A stretch of 39,713 nt of DNA from Goekera deserti (GCF_010685995.1 NZ_JAAGWK010000039.1:1-39713); one strand, 5' to 3'. Positions 23,014 through 31,314 are shown, numbered from the stretch's first letter. Numbers and translations: made by a program. The notes: generated by a model from the sequence alone, not told the origin.

Positions 23014-23042
23014 TTGCCGGTGGCACCCGGTGCCACTAGCGT
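23014..23042 (+). promoter_or_regulatory. Predicted mftA promoter with embedded MftR operator
   Basis: A -35-like TTGCCG (23014-23019) and a -10-like TAGCGT (23037-23042) are separated by exactly 17 bp. Those 17 bases are the perfect palindrome GTGGCACCCGGTGCCAC (23020-23036), with 8-bp arms around one C. A TetR dimer bound there would block RNA polymerase. The promoter hexamers are assigned by eye. Confidence 0.7.
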
Positions 23043-23084
23043 TCCCGGCGTCCGATCCGTGACCCAGCTCACCGGAGGCCCCCC

Positions 23085-23204
23085 GTGCCCGAGTCCGACC
23101 AGACCGACGCCCAGGTGGAGACCCAGCACGCCGCCGAGGAGGTGCTCGTCGAGGAGTCGCTCGTGGAGGAGGTCTCCATCGACGGCATGTGCGGGGTGTA
23201 CTGA
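23085..23204 (+). CDS. mftA: Mycofactocin precursor peptide MftA
   Basis: A 39-aa ribosomal peptide that is the source of the redox cofactor mycofactocin. The leader is acidic (EEVLVEESLVEEVS) and the C-terminus is the invariant core IDGMCGVY, whose last Val-Tyr pair is decarboxylated and cyclised by MftC and released by MftE. GTG 23085 is preceded by GGAGG (23074-23078) at ideal spacing. It is longer than the roughly 30-residue mycobacterial precursors because of the N-terminal leader. It is the first gene of mftABC, divergent from mftR. Confidence 0.97.
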   Translation: MPESDQTDAQVETQHAAEEVLVEESLVEEVSIDGMCGVY

Positions 23205-23218
23205 TCGACGGTGCCGCC

Positions 23219-23590
23219 GTGGCCTCCCCGGCCGCACCGGCGGCCGGGGAGTCCGCGCCCTTCGACCCCGACCTGCCCTGGCAGCGGGCCCGGTCGGTCG
23301 CGCTGCGGCCGGAGCCGTTCGGCGCGCTCGTCTACCACTTCGGCAACCGGAAGCTGTCGTTCCTGAAGTCGAAGCTGCTGGTCAGCGTGGTGGAGAGCCT
23401 GGCCGACCATCCGTCGGCCACGGCCACGCTGGTGGCCTGCGGCGTCCCGGAGGCGCAGCGCGGCGCCTACGTGAAGGCGCTGGCCGACCTCGTCCGCTCC
23501 CAGATGATCGAAGCGAGGGCCCCGCTGCCCCCCACCGCTCGCAGGCTCCCGGCGGGCCCCTGCAGCGGGGCCGGACTGGAGGAACTGTGA
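23219..23590 (+). CDS. mftB: Mycofactocin peptide-recognition chaperone MftB (with repeat-derived C-terminal tail)
   Basis: A 123-aa RiPP recognition element that binds the MftA leader and presents it to MftC. The family signature ALRPEPFGALVYHFGNRKLS, then FLKSKLL and SLADHPSATATLVACGV, fits MftB well, and the normal end would be near SQMIEA. The remaining roughly 20 residues are encoded by copy C of the palindromic repeat element. The start is GTG 23219 or GTG 23189 (inside mftA); neither has a good ribosome site. The stop overlaps the mftC GTG by GTGA, so MftB and MftC are coupled. Confidence 0.92.
   Translation: MASPAAPAAGESAPFDPDLPWQRARSVALRPEPFGALVYHFGNRKLSFLKSKLLVSVVESLADHPSATATLVACGVPEAQRGAYVKALADLVRSQMIEARAPLPPTARRLPAGPCSGAGLEEL
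23518..23573. repeat. Dispersed 55-56-bp palindromic element, copy C (inside mftB)
   Basis: Begins GGCCCCGCTGCCCCCCACCG and ends CAGCGGGGCC; the ten terminal bases at each end pair perfectly. It shares the interior (CTCGCAGGCT, then GGCGGGCCCCTG) with copies A and B. It is read as the end of mftB and stops 14 bases before the mftC start. Confidence 0.85.
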
Positions 23591-24810
23591 CCGCCGTGCT
23601 GCCCACGCGACCGGAACGGCCCGTCGGCGGGCGGTTGATCGACCAGTTCGAGTACGGCCTGGACGCCCCCATCTGCCTCACCTGGGAGCTCACCTACGCC
23701 TGCAACCTGGCCTGCGTGCACTGCCTGTCCTCCTCCGGACGGCGCGACCCGCGCGAGCTCTCCACCGCCGAGGCCGAGGGCGTCATCGACGAGCTGCAGC
23801 GGATGCAGGTCTTCTACGTCAACGTCGGCGGCGGCGAGCCCACGGTGCGCCCGGACTTCTGGCACCTGCTCGACTACGCCATCGGGCACGACGTCGGCGT
23901 CAAGTTCTCCACCAACGGCATCAAGCTCACGAAGGCCCGCGCCGAGCAACTGGCCCGCACCGACTACGTCGACGTCCAGATCTCCCTGGACGGCGCCACG
24001 GCCGAGGTCAACGACGCCGTCCGCGGCACCGGCTCCTTCGCCACCGCCACCCGCGCGCTGGCCAACCTGGCCGAGGCCGGGATGAAGGACACCAAGGTGT
24101 CCGTCGTCGTCACGCGGGAGAACGCCGGCCAGCTGGACGCGTTCAAGGCGCTCACCGACTCCTACGGCGCGCAGCTGCGGCTGACCCGGTTCCGGCCCTC
24201 CGGCCGCGGCGCCGACGTGTGGGACCAGCTGCACCCCACGATGGCCCAGCAGAAGGACCTCTACCAGTGGCTGCTGGCCAACGGCGAGAACGTGCTCACC
24301 GGCGACTCGTTCTTCCACCTGTCCGCGTTCGGCGAGGCGCTGCCCGGGCTGAACCTCTGCGGCGCCGGGCGGGTGGTGTGCCTGATCGACCCGGTGGGCG
24401 ACGTGTACGCCTGCCCGTTCGCCATCCACGAGGAGTTCCTCGCCGGGAACGTGCGCTCGCCGGGCGGCTTCCAGCGGGTGTGGCAGACCAGCGAGCTGTT
24501 CGCCGACCTGCGCAGCCCGCAGACCGGTGGCGCCTGCACGAAGTGCGCGCACTTCGATGCCTGCCGCGGAGGCTGCATGGCCGCGAAGTTCTTCACCGGA
24601 TTGCCGCTGGACGGCCCGGACCCGGAGTGCGTGCAGGGCTACGGCGAGACGGCGCTGGCCGCCCGGGACGCCAGCACGGTCACCCCGCGCAGCCACCTGG
24701 ACCACTCGCACACCGGTCCGGTGCGCGGCCAGCCGACGATGCTCGGCATGCCCGGCATCCCGGTGAAGATCTGCGATGAGTCTCCGCTGGCCGGCGCCGA
24801 CCTGCGCTGA
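23587..24810 (+). CDS. mftC: Mycofactocin radical SAM maturase MftC
   Basis: A 407-aa radical SAM/SPASM enzyme that oxidatively decarboxylates the C-terminal Tyr of MftA and then forms the Val-Tyr C-C bond. The radical SAM cluster motif CxxxCxxC is Cys39-Cys43-Cys46 in YACNLACVHCLSSS, followed by VGGGEPTVRPDF and STNGIKLT. The SPASM-type C-terminal cysteines are seen in LNLCGAGRVVCLIDPVGDVY, ACPFAIHEEF, and CTKCAHFDACRGGCMAAKFF. Length is normal. It starts at GTG 23587 in the GTGA overlap with mftB. A large double hairpin follows. mftD, which usually comes next, is not here. Confidence 0.97.
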   Translation: MTAVLPTRPERPVGGRLIDQFEYGLDAPICLTWELTYACNLACVHCLSSSGRRDPRELSTAEAEGVIDELQRMQVFYVNVGGGEPTVRPDFWHLLDYAIGHDVGVKFSTNGIKLTKARAEQLARTDYVDVQISLDGATAEVNDAVRGTGSFATATRALANLAEAGMKDTKVSVVVTRENAGQLDAFKALTDSYGAQLRLTRFRPSGRGADVWDQLHPTMAQQKDLYQWLLANGENVLTGDSFFHLSAFGEALPGLNLCGAGRVVCLIDPVGDVYACPFAIHEEFLAGNVRSPGGFQRVWQTSELFADLRSPQTGGACTKCAHFDACRGGCMAAKFFTGLPLDGPDPECVQGYGETALAARDASTVTPRSHLDHSHTGPVRGQPTMLGMPGIPVKICDESPLAGADLR

Positions 24811-24834
24811 GTGTCATGCGGCGTCCGGGCTCAC

Positions 24835-24882
24835 CACCGTCCGGCCGGGATCACCAACGCTGGTGAACCCGGCCGGACGGTG
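24835..24882. terminator. Long composite hairpin after mftC
   Basis: Arms CACCGTCCGGCCGGG (24835-24849) and CCCGGCCGGACGGTG (24868-24882) pair perfectly. The loop itself contains TCACCA-ACGC-TGGTGA, so with one A-A mismatch the whole forms a 22-bp stem. It lies between the convergent mftC and PPOX genes and should terminate both. Confidence 0.85.
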
Positions 24883-24919
24883 ATCAGCTGAGCTGATCAC
24901 CGCTGAGCGGGACGCTCAG
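24880..24919. repeat. Two further palindromes in the mftC/PPOX junction
   Basis: GTGATCAGCT-G-AGCTGATCAC (24880-24900) has perfect 10-bp arms around one base. It is followed by CTGAGCG-GGA-CGCTCAG (24903-24919), which overlaps the PPOX stop codon. They are directly stacked on the large hairpin. Confidence 0.75.
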
Positions 24920-25395
24920 TGCAGGACGACGGTCTCGTTCTCCCCGCCGGAGTAGCGCTCGCCGGTCACCGTGGCCTTGGCGAAGCTGAGCGCGGTGGAG
25001 ACCCGGCCGGGGGTGTCCCAGTACTCAGCGGTCTCGCCCTCGACCTTGATGAGCACCACGCTGTCGTCCTCGGGGCCCTGCGGCAGCCAGGCCGCGGCGC
25101 CGGCGTTCCACAGCTCCTCCTTCTTCGCCGGGTCGTCGACGATGACGGCCGTGCCGGCGACGGACACCCAGGTGCCGGACGAGCCGACGCTCACGTTCAC
25201 CTGCGGGTGCATCGCCAGGGTGGCCACCGGGCCGGAGTCGCGCTCGGCGAAGAACCAGAGGTCACCGTCGAACTCGACCTCCTGCAGCGCCATCGGCCGG
25301 CTGCCCAGTCGCCCGGTCTCGTCCCGGGTGGTCAGCATCGCGATCTTCTCGCCCTTGATGAGCTCGGCTACCTTGCGGGTCTGGTCGGTGGTCAT
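24916..25395 (-). CDS. Pyridoxamine 5'-phosphate oxidase-like flavin-binding protein (PPOX, general stress type)
   Basis: A 159-aa split-barrel protein of the pyridoxamine phosphate oxidase-like (general stress protein 26) group. It shows KIAMLTTRDETGRLGSRPMA (first strands), LWFFAERDSGPVATLAMHPQ, VNVSVGSSGTWVSVAGTAVI, and the closing DSVVLIKVEGETAEYWDTPG. Members bind FMN or F420-like cofactors or heme and often act in stress. Which one applies here is unknown. It lies on the opposite strand between mftC and mftE, exactly where mftD is normally found. A redox link to mycofactocin is possible but rests on position only. ATG 25395 is divergent from mftE. Confidence 0.9.
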   Translation of the reverse strand: MTTDQTRKVAELIKGEKIAMLTTRDETGRLGSRPMALQEVEFDGDLWFFAERDSGPVATLAMHPQVNVSVGSSGTWVSVAGTAVIVDDPAKKEELWNAGAAAWLPQGPEDDSVVLIKVEGETAEYWDTPGRVSTALSFAKATVTGERYSGGENETVVLH

Positions 25396-25451
25396 GGTCG
25401 ACCTGTGCCCCGCCCTCCGCCGGGTTACACGGTCGAGGGAAGGGGGGACCG

Positions 25452-26165
25452 GTGGACGGCGCGGCGCCGCGCGACCGGCAGCTGGGGTGGGCCCGCTGGC
25501 CGGAGCTCACCGGGGAGCCCCTGGTCGTCGTCCCGCTCGGGTCGGTGGAGCAGCACGGCGCGCACCTGCCGCTGGCCACCGACACCGCCGTCGCCGCCGC
25601 GGTGTCCCGGGCCGTGGTGCCGGCGCTGCCGGACGCGCTGCTCGCCCCGCCGCTGGCCTACGGGGCCAGCGGTGAGCACGAAGGCTTCCCGGGCACGGTG
25701 TCCATCGGCACGGCGGCGCTGACCGCGGTGCTGGTCGAGGTCGGCCGGTCGGCGCTGCGCTGGGCCGGGCGGCTGCTGGTGGTCAACGGGCACGGCGGGA
25801 ACCTGGACGCGCTGCGGGCCGCCGTCCCGCTGCTGCGTGCCGAGGGCCGGGACGTCGCCTGGGTGCCGTGCGCCGTGCCCGGTGGCGACGCCCACGCCGG
25901 GCGCACCGAGACGTCGCTGATGGTGCACGTGGAACCAGCTGCCGTGCGCCTGGAGCACGCGGAGCCCGGCGTCACCACCCCGGTGGCCGAGCTGCTGCCC
26001 CGGCTGCGCCGGGAGGGCGTCCGGGGCGTGAGCCCCGGTGGGGTGCTGGGCGACCCGGCGGGGGCCTCGGCCGCGGAAGGGGCGGCCCTGCTGGACGCGA
26101 TGGTGGCCCGGGTGCTGGCCGCAGCCACCCGCTGGCACGTGGACGGCGACGGCCGGCTGCGCTGA
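25452..26165 (+). CDS. mftE: Mycofactocin precursor peptide peptidase MftE (creatininase family)
   Basis: A 237-aa creatininase-type metallopeptidase that releases the Val-Tyr dipeptide-like product from the modified MftA. Metal ligands of the family are visible: VEQHGAHLPLATDTAVAAAV (Glu, His, Asp), GEHEGFPGTVSIG (His), VVNGHGGNLDAL (His) and AHAGRTETSLM (Glu). Length is normal. GTG 25452 follows an AGGGGGGACC purine tract. It is 56 bases from the divergent PPOX gene, and followed by a 180-base spacer with a 16-bp palindrome. Position near mftABC makes MftE more likely than a creatinine amidohydrolase. Confidence 0.92.
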   Translation: MDGAAPRDRQLGWARWPELTGEPLVVVPLGSVEQHGAHLPLATDTAVAAAVSRAVVPALPDALLAPPLAYGASGEHEGFPGTVSIGTAALTAVLVEVGRSALRWAGRLLVVNGHGGNLDALRAAVPLLRAEGRDVAWVPCAVPGGDAHAGRTETSLMVHVEPAAVRLEHAEPGVTTPVAELLPRLRREGVRGVSPGGVLGDPAGASAAEGAALLDAMVARVLAAATRWHVDGDGRLR

Positions 26166-26180
26166 GGTCGCCCGGCCCGC

Positions 26181-26196
26181 TCCCCCGATCGGGGGA
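26181..26196. promoter_or_regulatory. 16-bp perfect palindrome upstream of the Pro/Ala-rich gene
   Basis: TCCCCCGA-TCGGGGGA lies 15 bases after the mftE stop and 150 bases before the next start. It could terminate mftE or bind a regulator. A second, shorter hairpin (CGCCCC/GGGGCG) lies near 26242-26260. Confidence 0.5.
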
Positions 26197-26345
26197 CGAA
26201 CGTGGACGCCCCCTCGCTCTACGGTTGCTCAGCGTCACGACGCCCCGGCATGTGGGGCGCTCGACACCGCGCCTGCCGGGGGGCGCGCCGATGCTGGACC
26301 GAGGACGTGCAGCCTCGCGCGCACCCACTCGAGGAAGCGGACCCG

Positions 26346-27908
26346 ATGACTGCTGCTCACCGCCGGTCTCGGCTGGCGCTGGGCCTGCTCGCGGCCACCG
26401 CCGTCTGGTCGAACGCGGGTCCCGCGGCCGCCGTCGTCGACCCCGCCGCGCCGGCCCCGACCTCGGCGACCACCGCGCCCGGCCAGTTGCTGCCCCCGGC
26501 GCCCCCGGGGAGCGTCCAGCAGCTCCCGCCGGGCGCCGTCTCCGGTGCCCCGCCCGCCACGACCGCCGTGCCCTCCACCCCGGCTGCCGAGGCCGACCCG
26601 GCCGGTACCGGCTGGAGCGTGCAGGACTCCGTCGTGCTCACCGGCAGTGTCGCCCTGCTCGGGGTCGGGGCCGCCGGCATCGCGCTGGCCCGCCGGCGCG
26701 CCCCGGTGACCGCGGGTGGGTCTCCCGTCCACAGGCCGGGGCTCCGCCGTCCGGGTGCGGCCGGGTCGACCTCACGCGGTTCGAGGTCGGGTGGGCCCGG
26801 GGTCGAGGTGTCCCGGCCGGCCCCGCTCGCCGAGCGGGTGACGGTCCGGCCGCGGCCCGCCGGACGGGTCGCCCGGTCCGCGCCCCCGGCCCCCCGTCCG
26901 GTGCCCGGGTCCCGCCCGCCCGTCACCCGCCGCCAGCCGGGACCCACGCCGGTCGGGGCCACGCCGGCCGGGAGCTCGCCGGTCGGGTCTGCGACGGTCG
27001 GACCCTCGCCGGACGAGCCGCAGCCGGTCAGGGCGCTGCCGGCCGAGCCGGCGGCGTCCGGGTCGCTGGCCGCCCTGCCGGCACCGGTGCCGCCACGGGC
27101 CGCGGCCACCGGACCGGCCGGTGCGCGGGGCATGCGGCCGGCCGCGCCTCGCCCGGCGTCGGTCCCCGCCCGCTCGACGGCCGCCCCGGGAGCCGGGGGT
27201 CTCGCTGATCGGGTCTCACCGGCACTGCCCGCCCGACCGGCGTCACCGGCCGGCGAGAGCTCGTCCGTAGTCTCCCCGGCCGGCCGGCCCCCGGTCGCGC
27301 CGGCCGCCGGCCGGCCGGCCGCACCGGTGGCCGCGCGACCACCCGCACCCGAGGCGACCTCAGGGGCGGGCGTGCCCGTCCACGGCGGCCCGGTGTCCGG
27401 CAGCCCGGTCGCTGGCGGCTCGGTGTCCGGCAGCCCGGTCCCCGGCGGCTCGGTGTCCGGCAGCCCGGACTCCGGTCGGCCGGCTGATGACCGCTTCCGG
27501 CCGGCCGCCCCTCGGCCGGCGACCCCGTCCGCCGGTCCGACCGCGGCGCGCCCCGCGACGCCGGGGACCCGCGGGGCGGACCGGCCCGCGGTCGCGCCGC
27601 AGCGGTCCGTTCCTGCCGTGCGGGTACCCAGCGCGGGCGTCCCGGCCGGCAGCTCCGGCCCGGACCGGTCCGCTGCTCGCAACGGCACCGAGCCGGGTGA
27701 CGCCGCCACACCGGGCAACACGATCGACCCGCGCGCGGGTACCGCTCAGGGCAACTCGGGCTCGTGCGCGGACGTCGCCCCGGATCAGGGTCACGTGCCC
27801 GCGGACGACACGCGAGCCCACGACCTGGGCTCGCCGGGGGGTCGCTCACCGGTGGCGGATGTCGACGCGGGGCCGAGCGGCCCGATGCCGCCCGCGCCCC
27901 ACCCGTGA
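26346..27908 (+). CDS. Pro/Ala-rich exported single-span membrane protein
   Basis: A 520-aa protein of unknown function. A signal peptide (LALGLLAATAVWSNAGPAAA) is followed by about 80 Pro/Ala/Thr-rich residues outside, then a membrane span (VVLTGSVALLGVGAAGIAL) ending in ARRR. About 390 residues of Pro/Ala/Gly/Arg-rich, apparently disordered sequence come after it, probably in the cytosol. A 10-residue repeat GGSVSGSPVP is present three times (27384-27473). No enzyme motif or LPXTG signal is seen. ATG 26346 is preceded by GAGGAAGCGGA. The stop overlaps the next gene by GTGA, so it belongs with the polytopic protein downstream. Composition alone can produce long open frames at this GC, but signal peptide and coupling support it as real. 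Confidence 0.72.
   Translation: MTAAHRRSRLALGLLAATAVWSNAGPAAAVVDPAAPAPTSATTAPGQLLPPAPPGSVQQLPPGAVSGAPPATTAVPSTPAAEADPAGTGWSVQDSVVLTGSVALLGVGAAGIALARRRAPVTAGGSPVHRPGLRRPGAAGSTSRGSRSGGPGVEVSRPAPLAERVTVRPRPAGRVARSAPPAPRPVPGSRPPVTRRQPGPTPVGATPAGSSPVGSATVGPSPDEPQPVRALPAEPAASGSLAALPAPVPPRAAATGPAGARGMRPAAPRPASVPARSTAAPGAGGLADRVSPALPARPASPAGESSSVVSPAGRPPVAPAAGRPAAPVAARPPAPEATSGAGVPVHGGPVSGSPVAGGSVSGSPVPGGSVSGSPDSGRPADDRFRPAAPRPATPSAGPTAARPATPGTRGADRPAVAPQRSVPAVRVPSAGVPAGSSGPDRSAARNGTEPGDAATPGNTIDPRAGTAQGNSGSCADVAPDQGHVPADDTRAHDLGSPGGRSPVADVDAGPSGPMPPAPHP
27384..27473 (+). repeat. 30-bp tandem repeat (3 units) in the Pro/Ala-rich gene
   Basis: Units start at 27384, 27414 and 27444 with GGCGGCTCGGTGTCCGGCAG as the core. 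Each encodes GG(P/S)VSGSP plus two variable residues. Perfect phase (30 bases) keeps the frame. Confidence 0.85.
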
Positions 27909-29497
27909 CACCGGTCGACCCGCCCCGGCGCCCCGCGCACCCAGGTCCGGCCCGGCGCCCCCCGTCCTCGGGCGCCGCCCCCCGGCCGGCCCGGCTCGAC
28001 GTCGTGCCCGCGGCCGTGCTGGGCGGGCTGCTGCTCGTGTCCGGGCTCGTCGCCGTCCTGACCATCGGTGGCGGCTCGGCCGCGGCCGGGCAGGAATCGG
28101 CCTGGGTGCGGGTCGTCGCCACGGCCGCGCAGCAGGGTCGCTGGCTCCCCGACGACGTGTGGACCGGGAGCCCGCCCGGCGCCGTCCTGCACCTGACGGG
28201 CTGGGTCGCGGCCACCGGCGCTCTGGGCCGGCACGACGACGCCGTGCTCGCCGTCCGGGAGGCGGTCGTGGTCGCCCTGCTGGTCACCGTGGCGCTGGTC
28301 TGGTCGCTGGCCCGCCGGTTCGGTGCGACACCGCTGCTCGCCGCGGTCGGCGTGGGTGTGCTGGTGCTGGCGCCGGAGGCGGTGCTGCTGCACCGCACCG
28401 TGTCCGCCGAGGCCGTGGCGACGCCGTGGCTGCTGGCCGCCTGCTGCCTGGTCCTCCGTCCGGGGCGCGGGCCGTGGTCCCGGTGGGCCCCGGCCGCGGC
28501 CGGGCTGTGCGCCGGGGTGGCCGCGCTCACCGTGCCGGCCGTCCTGCTGCTGGTGCCCGTCCTGGTGTGGCTGCTGCGGCGGCACACGCCCGCGGCCCAG
28601 CGGGCGTCCTCGACGGTCACCCTGCTCGGCACGCTGGCCGTGCTGCTCGGTTCCTACGGCATGGTGGCCTCGGTGGCCCGGCTGGGCGGTGAGGCCACCG
28701 GCCTGCTCGCCGGCGCCGGCCTGCGACCCGCGGGTGCGGCGGGGCCGCTCGCGTCGTCGGTCGCCTGGTCGGCGGACCCGGTGCTGCTGGTCCTGGGTGT
28801 GGCGGGGGCACTGCTGCTGGTCGCCCAGCGGCCATCGGCCCGGCCGTTCGCGACCGCGCTGCTGGTGTGGGTGCTGGTCTGCGCCGTCCCGGGGCTGGTC
28901 GGGCCGGCCGGGTACGTGCTGGCCCTGCCGTTCCTCGCGCTCACCCTGACCACCGCCGCCGTCGAGGTGGCGGCCGGCCGGGTGCCGGCGGTGCGCCGGG
29001 CGGCCCGGGTGGCCCCGGCGGTGCTGGCCGGCTGCCTGCTGCTCGCGCTCGCCCCCGGTGGCCGCCCACCGTCGGTGGTGCCACCCGCGGCGCCGACGGC
29101 GACCGGCCGACCCGCGCCGGCCGTGGACCCCGCCCGGGAACAGCGGCGGGAGGCCGGTGCGGAGCTGGCCGGCAACACCGGCCTCCAGCTGGCGGCCGGG
29201 GCACGGGACCTGCTCCTGGACGGCGATGTCGACCCCCGGCTGCTCGTGGTGCTGCCCACCCTCGCCGCCGCCGGTGAGGTGGTGATCAGCGACTTCCCCG
29301 ACCCCGACCGGCTGGGCCTGCACGAGGCGGCCCTGGTGACCGGCTTCGCCGGGGGGCCGGTGACCCGCCGGGGCGCGTTCGCCACCCTCGTCGAGGCACA
29401 GCGGCCGCCGTTCGCCGCCCGGATCACCTCCACCGTCGACGGCCTGCTGCTCAGCTGGCCCGGGCCGCCGCCGTCCGGGTTGCTCGGCAGCCCCTGA
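27905..29497 (+). CDS. Polytopic membrane protein, possible GT-C-type glycosyltransferase
   Basis: A 530-aa integral membrane protein with about ten spans between residues 35 and 400, then an extracytoplasmic C-terminal part of about 130 residues ([20 protein letters not shown], then [20 protein letters not shown]). The first large loop after span 1 contains [20 protein letters not shown], similar in place and style to the lipid-sugar-binding loop of GT-C/PMT-family glycosyltransferases, but the acidic catalytic pair is not clear, so this is a tentative call. GTG 27905 overlaps the preceding Pro-rich gene by GTGA. The two genes probably form one unit; the Pro-rich protein may be its substrate or partner, which is inference. 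Confidence 0.75.
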   Translation: MTPVDPPRRPAHPGPARRPPSSGAAPRPARLDVVPAAVLGGLLLVSGLVAVLTIGGGSAAAGQESAWVRVVATAAQQGRWLPDDVWTGSPPGAVLHLTGWVAATGALGRHDDAVLAVREAVVVALLVTVALVWSLARRFGATPLLAAVGVGVLVLAPEAVLLHRTVSAEAVATPWLLAACCLVLRPGRGPWSRWAPAAAGLCAGVAALTVPAVLLLVPVLVWLLRRHTPAAQRASSTVTLLGTLAVLLGSYGMVASVARLGGEATGLLAGAGLRPAGAAGPLASSVAWSADPVLLVLGVAGALLLVAQRPSARPFATALLVWVLVCAVPGLVGPAGYVLALPFLALTLTTAAVEVAAGRVPAVRRAARVAPAVLAGCLLLALAPGGRPPSVVPPAAPTATGRPAPAVDPAREQRREAGAELAGNTGLQLAAGARDLLLDGDVDPRLLVVLPTLAAAGEVVISDFPDPDRLGLHEAALVTGFAGGPVTRRGAFATLVEAQRPPFAARITSTVDGLLLSWPGPPPSGLLGSP

Positions 29498-29693
29498 CCG
29501 TCCCGGCGGATCGAGGCGCCCGGTGTCGACACGGCGAGTCGTGCGTGGCGGTCGACCCGGTGCCCGGTCACGTTCGTCCACCGGGTCCGCCGTTCGGGTC
29601 CCGTCCGACCGTCCGGGTGCCGATGCTGGGGGTGAGCGCCCGGAACCGTCCGGGTGCGCCGAGGACTCCCGTCCCCCCGTCCCTGGAGTGCCC

Positions 29694-31292
29694 GTGCGCA
29701 TCACCTCGCCCGCTGCCGGCCGCGCCGGCTGGTTCGCCGACCGGTCGCTGTCGGCCAAGTTCGGCGTGCTCGCCGCGTCGATCGCCGTCTCGGCGACCGG
29801 CATCGTCGGCGCCTCGACGTGGGCCAGCAGCACGTCCGTCGACGTCGGGGACGAGCTGTCCCGGCTGCACGCGGCCAACTCCCTGGTGCTGCAGCTGGAC
29901 ACGCGGGCCAGCGAGCTCAAGGTCGACGCCTACGCCTCGCTGGCCAACCCGGAGCCGCAGTCGGAGGTGGCCAACGCGATCGACGACACCGCCAAGGTCG
30001 ACGCCCTGCTCGCCGAGCTCGACGCCATCCCGCTGACCGGGGCCCCGGCCGAGGCGCGCGCCGCGCTGGACGCCTCGTTCGCCGACTACACGGCGGCGAT
30101 GACCGGCTACGTGCAGAGCGCCGCCGCCGACCAGCCGGCCGCGGCCGCCCGCTGGGCGCAGATCCAGGAGGCCAACGACGTCACCGACGACGTGGTCGAC
30201 GCCGCGAAGGAGGCGCTGGCCGCCGCGGTCGCCGAGGGCGAGGCTGCCCAGGACGACGCGGTCAGCACCGGGGCCCGCGCCAGCGTGCTCGTCGTGCTGG
30301 TCTGCCTGGTGCTGGTCGCGGCGGTCATGTTCTTCACCTGGCGGTCCATCGTCCCCGCGGTCCGCTCGCTGCGGCGGTCGCTGGACGCCATGGCCGACGG
30401 CGACCTGACCGTGGCCACGGACCTGGTCTCCGGCGACGAGATCGGCCGGACGTCGGCCTCGCTCAGCCGCGCGCAGGAGTCGCTGCGGGCGCTGCTGGCC
30501 TCTGTCGTCGCCTCGGCCGAGCACGTGTCGAGCGCCACCGCGGGCCTCGGCGAGTCCACCCGGCAGATGTCGGCGACCGCGCAGGAGACCAGTGCGCAGT
30601 CCGGCGTGGTCTCGGCCGCCGCCGACGAGGTGTCCCGGAACGTGGGCACGGTCGCTGCCGGCGCCGACCAGATGGGTGCCTCCATCCGGGAGATCAGCCA
30701 GAACGCCAACGAGGCCGCCCGGGTCGCGGCCACCGCGGTGGCCGAGGCCCAGGCCACGACGGCCACGGTGACCACCCTGGGTGCCTCGTCGCTGGAGATC
30801 GGCGACGTCATCAAGACGATCACCTCGATCGCCGAGCAGACCAACCTGCTGGCCCTCAACGCCACCATCGAGGCGGCCCGCGCCGGGGACGCCGGCAAGG
30901 GCTTCGCCGTCGTCGCCACCGAGGTGAAGGACCTGGCCCAGGAGACCGCCCGGGCCACCGAGGACATCGCCCGCCGGGTGCAGGCCATCCAGGGCGACAC
31001 CACCGGTGCGGTGGAGGCGATCGGCCGGATCTCGGAGATCATCGGCTCGATCAACGACTACCAGCTCACCATCGCCTCCGCCGTGGAGGAGCAGACCGCG
31101 ACCACCGCCGAGATGGCCCGCTCGGTGCAGGAGGCCGCGGCCGGCACGGGGGAGATCGCCGCCAACATCGTCGGCGTCTCGGCCGCCGCAGCGTCCACCA
31201 CCGACGCCCTGGACCAGACCCGCACCGCCGTCGACGAGCTCGCCCGGATGTCCGACGACCTGCGCACCGCGGTGGGCCGCTTCCGGTACTGA
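29694..31292 (+). CDS. Methyl-accepting chemotaxis protein (complete)
   Basis: A 532-aa receptor. TM1 is about residues 15-37 ([19 protein letters not shown]), followed by an extracytoplasmic four-helix-like sensor of about 160 residues. TM2 is about 197-217 ([19 protein letters not shown]), then a HAMP domain (about 218-270). The signalling domain has the invariant hairpin tip [20 protein letters not shown], then [18 protein letters not shown] 29694 has GGAG five bases upstream; the longer frame lacks a ribosome site. Its C-terminal 80 residues nearly equal the partial MCP at the window start. No che genes adjoin. The ligand cannot be predicted. Confidence 0.95.
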   Translation: MRITSPAAGRAGWFADRSLSAKFGVLAASIAVSATGIVGASTWASSTSVDVGDELSRLHAANSLVLQLDTRASELKVDAYASLANPEPQSEVANAIDDTAKVDALLAELDAIPLTGAPAEARAALDASFADYTAAMTGYVQSAAADQPAAAARWAQIQEANDVTDDVVDAAKEALAAAVAEGEAAQDDAVSTGARASVLVVLVCLVLVAAVMFFTWRSIVPAVRSLRRSLDAMADGDLTVATDLVSGDEIGRTSASLSRAQESLRALLASVVASAEHVSSATAGLGESTRQMSATAQETSAQSGVVSAAADEVSRNVGTVAAGADQMGASIREISQNANEAARVAATAVAEAQATTATVTTLGASSLEIGDVIKTITSIAEQTNLLALNATIEAARAGDAGKGFAVVATEVKDLAQETARATEDIARRVQAIQGDTTGAVEAIGRISEIIGSINDYQLTIASAVEEQTATTAEMARSVQEAAAGTGEIAANIVGVSAAAASTTDALDQTRTAVDELARMSDDLRTAVGRFRY

Positions 31293-31314
31293 GGCCCGGG
31301 CGGGGGAGGGGGCC

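Noticed and set aside
25452-26165. Creatinine amidohydrolase as the function of the creatininase-family gene
   Set aside because: Position beside mftABC and normal MftE length make the mycofactocin peptidase far more likely.
27791-29920. 709-codon minus-strand frame rich in Gln/Gly/Arg/His
   Set aside because: It lies antisense to the polytopic membrane protein and the MCP start; the composition is that of a reading shadow and no domain is visible.
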